The position numbers and the translations under genes were made by a program. A stretch of DNA of 64,000 nt from Crotophaga sulcirostris (taxonomy: Eukaryota; Chordata; Aves; Cuculiformes; Crotophagidae): the NCBI GenBank assembly GCA_013397455.1, contig VYZB01000079.1:1792369-1856368 (forward strand). The letters are read 5' to 3'. Position 1 is the first letter of the stretch, and each line of letters begins with the position of its first letter. The notes beneath the pieces are model-generated. The model was not told the DNA's origin, did not search any database, and saw only the letters and a program-made list of their open reading frames with translations. Below, piece by piece: positions 59,398 to 64,000 of the stretch.

Positions 59398-59441
59398 TTA
59401 GTACTTGCTGCTGATGAGCTCCTTGATGGAGCGTAGAGAAA
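59398..59441 (-). CDS. Possible terminal coding exon of an unidentified gene
   Basis: Read on the minus strand, a pyrimidine tract (TTTTCTGTATTCTCCTACAG) ends at 59442, a good 3' splice site. After it come two bases that complete a split codon (phase 1), then Ser-Leu-Arg-Ser-Ile-Lys-Glu-Leu-Ile-Ser-Ser-Lys-Tyr and a TAA stop at 59398-59400. The short, charged, amphipathic tail looks protein-like, and codons such as CGC, ATC, CTC, AGC and TAC end mostly in C. I do not recognise the protein. No upstream exon joins it with confidence; donor-like minus sites exist near 59698, 60117 and 60131. A second frame (59331-59441) is also open, so chance remains likely. The exon is too short to decide without homology. 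Confidence 0.28.
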
Positions 59442-60559
59442 CTGTAGGAGAATACAGAAAACATCATCCAGTTTACACATATACTGAACGCAGAGACAAG
59501 ATGCAGTCACAATCCACAGCCCTGCCAGCCCCAGCCCCTCAGGACACTGTCCCCAGGAAGGGAACATGCTAAGAAAAGAATATTTAAAAAAAAAAAAAAA
59601 AAAGCTTAGTTTGTGTGATTTTGATCTTCATGCTGGGCAGAGCCCCAGCCCTGGCCCCACACCCCAGGGATGCATCCCCCCAAACTCATCTCCTTACGCC
59701 TGGGAACGTCCCCAGCATTGCTCAGGGAAGTAACCACCCCAAGGACCACTTTGTGTGGCCGTCTGCTGCCCTGGGCCTCCTCTCCTGGAGCTTTGCTCTA
59801 GGATCGTGCACACCCTACAACGCGGTCTGGAGGTAGCCAGAGTTATGGGCTGACACAATGGTTTTGCAAAGCTTCAAGACCAGGAGGTGGAAAAGAGGAT
59901 GCCCTACAGCTTTCACAGCCTGCGGAGACATGACTGCAGCATCACCCCACAACTGTGTCCCCATACCTCCACAGCCCCCAAGCACTTGTGCTGTCACTCC
60001 GTTATGTTCCCGTGGGAGGAAGGACCAGGATGGCTGAGAGGCAGAACTGAAGCTGTCCCAATCCTGGTCAGTGCCTTTTGACCTAGCGAGTGGTGCTGCA
60101 TCTGGGCAGGTATTTACCTCTTCCCATCTCACCTCTGCTCGCAGCTTAACAGATTCAGCTCCTCTGCATCTGATCGACAGCTTCCAGTGCTTTGAAGGAC
60201 ATTGAGTAAAATCCAACGGTTTAAAACAATTCAGTATAAGCCAACCAGGAAAGTGGATGATGGAGAAGACCCTTCCCATCCTGCATTCATCCTCCATCCA
60301 AATCCCCCTGCACGCACCCAGAGCAGCCCCTAGGGTTGCTCTGGGGCTGTGAACAGCCACAGCTCAGGGTCCTTATTCCCACACCTGCACCTTGCAGCTT
60401 CAGTGATGCTGGCCCATCCCAATGCTGTTTTACATTGTACCACTCCAGCGCCGCCACAGATTCAGCCATTGGGAATGGCCCTTCCCCAAAGCCACCCACC
60501 TCTTCCACCTGCATTGTCCCCAAAAACACAGGTGAGACACAGGCTTTAGCAAAAATGTT
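59442..60559. other. Stretch with poly-A run, no gene accepted
   Basis: Holds an 18-base A run (59586-59603). A 181-codon minus frame (59815-60360) is read through by donor-like sites at 60117 and 60131 but lacks an acceptor I trust and any motif. If the terminal exon at 59398 is real, this is intron. Confidence 0.4.
59586..59603 (+). repeat. Poly-A tract (18 bases)
   Basis: Pure A run after TATTT. Simple sequence. Confidence 0.85.
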
Positions 60560-60830
60560 TAATCTCTCCTTGATGCGTGTGTTTATTTACAAGTACTAAA
60601 TTTGAAGAACATTAAAATAGGAAATAGCAGGATATTTACACGATCAAAGGGCGTTTGGCCAGCCGCGCTGGCCTGTTGCTTCAAGTCTGAAACAATCACA
60701 GAAAGGTAATCAGGACTCTGGATATTTTTTTTTTCCCCATTTAGTTTTTTAAAACTATTAAAATCCTCTGCCTTTCGCTGAGTCCACATTAGGTTTCCCC
60801 CTATTTTCTTAAAGGACAGCTCGTTGTGCG
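60560..60830 (-). other. Possible 3' end of a minus-strand transcript
   Basis: The minus strand reads TTCAAATTTAGTACTTG then AAATAAAC, with AATAAA at 60582-60587, followed by GATTAAAC and GTTTTTGC-type T-rich sequence where cleavage would occur (about 60560-60570). The AT-rich, even texture over 270 bases resembles a conserved 3'UTR end. A minus frame covers most of it (60583-61170), but its Lys/Asn-rich tail has no recognised motif. Gene identity unknown. Confidence 0.3.
60582..60587 (-). terminator. Candidate poly(A) signal AATAAA
   Basis: Hexamer on the minus strand in an AT-rich, 3'UTR-like setting. Single AATAAA words are frequent by chance, so the context is the main support. Confidence 0.3.
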
Positions 60831-60864
60831 CTTTGGTCGGGACTGGGTGAGCCTGGGGGGGACC

Positions 60865-60894
60865 CTGCTCCCCATCCCCCTGCTCCCCATCCCA
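60865..60894 (+). repeat. 15-bp C-rich tandem duplication
   Basis: CTGCTCCCCATCCC occurs twice with one base between copies (period 15). Confidence 0.85.
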
Positions 60895-62339
60895 AGGCTG
60901 GGGCCAGCCCCGGGGGTGGCACGGGGCTCTGTCCAGAGGGACACACTGGAGCCAGGCACGGGGGCACTTCCAGGATGGACTGCACCATTTTTTGAATCCC
61001 AAACCGAAGAGAAAAGGCAATGTGAGCTGAGTGGGGAACAGGGAGCAGTCAGGGAGCAGCCCATGGGGTACAGCTGCCTCCAAAGTGGGGGGCAGATCAG
61101 GAGTTCCCCGAAACGCAGGCTCAGGGCAGGGGATGCTTCTCCATCTCACCCCATTTTGGGGCACAGTCATATCACCAGTAAAAGTCCTTGCAAATGCTTC
61201 CCAGCCCCTCCCTACCTTTCCTTGCTCCCAGGCAGGGTTAGAGAGCGACTGCCAGCCCAGCTCTGCCCCCTGCCAGGCTGGGGCAAGGGAGGAAGGACGG
61301 GCTGCCTGGCAAGATTAAGGACGCTGGGCATCATGCGAAAGGCAAAGGTAGCACCAAGAAGTGCCAGAGGCTGTGGGCAGCATTGCAATGCCCACCTTGC
61401 TGACCACCACCCTCCCTGTTAGAGGCAGCAAGGGGACTCTGGAGGGGTGGGGAGGTGCTGGGGGGATCCTTTGCTGGAGCAAACTGCAGACACCACAAAG
61501 CTCCCTTGGAGGAAGCCGATGGGAACCAATCTGCAGGACTACACCATGGTCTCTCAGCATTGTCATGGGGCAGGAAAAGCCAGGCCACAGCACAAGGGGG
61601 ACTCAGTAAGGGGAGCCCAGAGAGCACAGTCATGCCATGGCACTGCCAGCCTGCCTGGCGTGATGCCCCTGGGACCCTCCCTGCTGCCCAAATTCAACCC
61701 AGGCCAAACACAGCCAAGAAACTCGCCTGTCCGTCCATCCCAGCTGAGGAAGCACCCACAGCATTGTTGCCAACAAAGCAACAGGTTAACAAACTCTCTG
61801 CTCTCAGTGGTGCTTCCAGCCCACGTTCACCAACAATGAAATTTTCAGGGGGATGTTCCTAGAAACACATCTCCATCCTCTCCAGTCAGCCACAGAGAGG
61901 GTGCCACTATCCCCTCTCAATTGCCGCAAAAACAACGCATTTGCATCCCTCAACAGCAGCAGAAGCTCCTCAAAACGCTCTTACCACTGCAACAGGCAGG
62001 CCCACACCACTTTCCAACAGACTCCAAAGCCACCACTCCCTTTCCACCAGACCACAATGACCACCAACACCTCCAGGTGATTTCCAGGACCTCCACCAAC
62101 GCCATCGAGCCAGTAACCGCCACGAGGAAGCAGCTTTGGGCCAACCTCGCACCAAAGGGACCCATGGGGACCCCTCCACCCCATTGCAGCAGCAGTGATT
62201 TCTGCAAAGGACCCCCCCAGAGAATTTTGTCTCACCAGAGAGCCCAGGGAGGTGCTGGCAGCCAGCAGTGGGCCCAGCATGGAGCGGGCTGGCACACAGC
62301 TGTCCTTTAAGGCTCTCCAAGTACCACATTTGAGATGTG
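60895..62339. other. GC-rich stretch, no gene accepted
   Basis: GC is higher than elsewhere and stops are scarce, giving overlapping frames of 130-198 codons on both strands (60826-62416). They disagree in register and contain no motif. It may be 3'UTR or intron of a minus-strand gene. CpG content is modest, so no island is called. Confidence 0.45.
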
Positions 62340-63040
62340 AATCTCTGAAGTCTTTCTTTTTGCTTTGTTTTTGTTTTTTTTTTCTTTTGGACAAGAAAGT
62401 GACAAATTAATTTCAAATTAAAAAAAAATAGATAACAGGTCTAAACAAACCTCTAATATTCAACACTTGCAGTTTTTTTGTTTTATGTTTTTTTTTTCTT
62501 CCATTTCTTAAAAAGATCAACTCAGACTAAAATCTAGCACAGTCATGCAACAGCCCACAGCTCTCAGAAATCCAGCGACAGCTCGGGGTTCGTAGGTTTG
62601 GGAAACAATTATTACTTTTTTTTCAAACATAGTTTTGCTGTTGTGGTTGGGTTTTTTGTTGGTGGTTGTTTTTTATTTTTTTTTTAATCAGCATCTTCTC
62701 CTTTCCCTCCTTATTAAAACAAAAGAAAACCAAACAAAATTACAACATAATGAGAGATGTGCAGGCTTCAAACGATTGTTCTGCATGGTGAGAAAGACTT
62801 GGAAATTTCTTCCAGACCATTTGGTATTGGGTTTTTTTGTAGTTGTTGTTTGTTTTGTTTTAACTGGCTGTGTGAATTCATTTGATATTTATATTGGTTC
62901 GATTTTCCTTCAGTTAACTATACAGCACCCCACTGGGGCACGAGAATTAGATTGTAACCACATATATATATATACACATTTTTTTTATTATTTTTTAATT
63001 AAAAACTTCATTATTTCTCCCTCTCCCTCCCTTAAATCGC
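62340..63040 (-). other. T-rich, 3'UTR-like stretch (A-rich on minus strand)
   Basis: The plus strand carries repeated T runs of 6-10 bases broken by G (near 62375, 62475, 62615, 62675, 62830 and 62985). The minus strand is therefore A-rich, with AAACAAAAC-type words typical of long vertebrate 3'UTRs. Between the runs lie smoother stretches such as CTTTCTCACCATGCAG (minus). An AT dinucleotide repeat is at 62962-62974. No coding frame is accepted. Could belong to a gene lying to the right. Confidence 0.32.
62962..62974. repeat. AT dinucleotide repeat
   Basis: ATATATATATATA, followed by CACATT and T8. Short microsatellite. Confidence 0.85.
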
Positions 63041-64000
63041 AGATTAAGGGAATGGACAGAAATCAGTTGGGCTTCTTTCCACTTAGATTTCAACAGCCAC
63101 CCACTCTTGGCAGAGTTTGGCCCCGTCTGCTGTGGCCCAGGCAGTGACAGGAGCTCTTGCTACGGAAAAGGAAAGGGGTTTGCTCTAATTTTTTGGAAGT
63201 TTTTGGTCACCTGCTGCTGTTCAGGGCAGCATTCGGCACCTTTTCATCTCCTGAAAGCACAAACCCACCAGAATCTGACATTTCAAAGGGGGCAGCCTAA
63301 GGAGTGATCCTGGGTTTCCAGCAAACCCCCTGGCAGGACGGAGAAGGCAGAGGGGAGATGGGGTGACAGCAAGGAGAGAAAGGGGGAGAAAGAAGGAAAA
63401 GACAGAGAAAGAAAAGTCAATCTTAGGTGGAAAGGCCTGCACACGTTTGGGCTTTCCCAGGGTTGGGGAATGGGCAATATCCCCGTGCTGGCTGAGCATC
63501 CCAGTCCCTCCTCTGCTGGCTGGTCTGGTCACCCAGAGGGGTTTGCTGGGAGGGCTCCTGGTCAGGAGATGTGGAGGAACTGCCTCCCCCTTCCCCTGCA
63601 CCAGCACAAAAAGATGGGGGCAGAAGGGGAATTAAAGGGACTTTGTTAAGGCTGCTCCAGCGCCAGGGGATGTGCCAAAAAAACCCGAGCTGCCTCTCCA
63701 CAAACCCTCCCGACAGCCCCCAAACCCTCGCACCCGTCCTCTGCCCCGTATCGTCCCGGGACAGGCAGGGCAGGCAGTGCTGCCCAGACCATCCCACAGC
63801 CCCCAGACCAGGAAAATGAGGACGAGCTCAACAAAACATAAACCATTCCTCAGCAACTCCCCTGAGAAAAGAAAAAACAACCTTGGGATCTCCCTTCCTC
63901 TCTAATCGTGACCTCCAGAACCACTCAGCAGCATTTAAATAAGAGCATCTATCCAGCTAACAAAACTCCCATTTTTTTTTTCAATTTTTTCTTTTTTTTT
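63041..64000. other. Right-edge stretch, no gene recognised
   Basis: A purine-rich patch at 63360-63420 and T runs in the last 40 bases. Frames of 82-128 codons on both strands (63221-63905) are unsupported. May continue the 3'UTR-like region. Confidence 0.45.

Noticed and set aside
60834..60846. Plus-strand donor-like CTGG/GTGAGC after a pyrimidine-rich region
   Set aside because: Would give exons of about 32 bases or less with no coding support, and conflicts with the minus-strand transcript-end reading.
60583..61170. 195-codon minus frame with Lys/Asn-rich end
   Set aside because: Its left part fits an AT-rich 3'UTR and its right part GC-rich low-stop sequence; no motif and an overlapping 198-codon plus frame.
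1..64000. CRISPR arrays, operons, prophage or bacterial-type defence systems
   Set aside because: No regularly spaced repeats, ribosome-binding sites or dense coding; the sequence is plainly vertebrate nuclear DNA.
1..64000. Known microRNA hairpins (let-7, miR-9, miR-124, miR-10 and similar)
   Set aside because: Mature-sequence words for these families were looked for by eye and not found; lineage-specific microRNAs cannot be excluded without folding.

Overview
This window looks like vertebrate nuclear DNA, most likely from a bird or another sauropsid. It has no dense prokaryote-style coding. Base composition is mixed and CpG-poor, homopolymer and CT tracts are scattered through it, and there is a 30-base run of N (an assembly gap) at 45614-45643. 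Interspersed repeats are few, short and old. They include two CR1 LINE 3' fragments (4460-4602 minus, 34412-34495 plus), an L2/CR1-like tail near 1860, MIR-like pieces near 17984 and 55695, and several worn motifs of a kind common in turtle and archosaur DNA. Low repeat load with only old copies fits a slowly evolving bird lineage. The species cannot be named from this sequence, and nothing here was checked by alignment.

I recognise no complete protein-coding gene. The longest open frames are about 180-220 codons. They overlap frames on the other strand, show no family motif, and are expected by chance in 64 kb read in six frames. The only coding signal I can partly support is a possible last exon on the minus strand at 59398-59441: a good 3' splice site, an open stretch of 13 complete codons ending in Ser-Lys-Tyr, and a stop. 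A possible poly(A) signal for it lies near 58571. A second possible minus-strand transcript end, with its own signal, is at 60582-60587, beside a 3'UTR-like, poly-T-rich area that runs to the right edge. The right end may therefore be the 3' part of a minus-strand gene that extends past 64000.

The rest reads like a gene-poor regulatory landscape. Short AT-rich, CpG-sparing islands dense in homeodomain, POU, SOX, TCF and PBX-type motifs are spaced through otherwise featureless DNA. They resemble conserved non-coding elements near developmental genes. The best are at 12340-12450, 12855-13140, 16225-16500, 28060-28380, 30640-30930, 38690-39110, 40195-40460 and 55365-55560. Sharper sites include an almost perfect RFX X-box at 55116-55129, an everted nuclear-receptor site at 19606-19619 and a consensus octamer at 40981-40988. 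Conservation was judged by appearance only.

Region by region: 1-8.7 kb holds old repeats and four or five candidate islands; 8.7-12.3 kb is blank; 12.3-20 kb has a series of islands; 20-24.8 kb is nearly blank apart from one old repeat; 24.8-31 kb is the densest run of islands and includes a CpG cluster; 31-38.7 kb is mostly blank with one CR1 piece; 38.7-41.5 kb has more islands; 43.4-45.6 kb is an unusual purine-rich block ending at the assembly gap; 47.4-55 kb is mostly blank and slightly GC-richer; 55-56 kb combines X-box, TATA-like island and MIR; 58.3-64 kb carries the possible gene 3' ends. I found no convincing novel multi-gene system.
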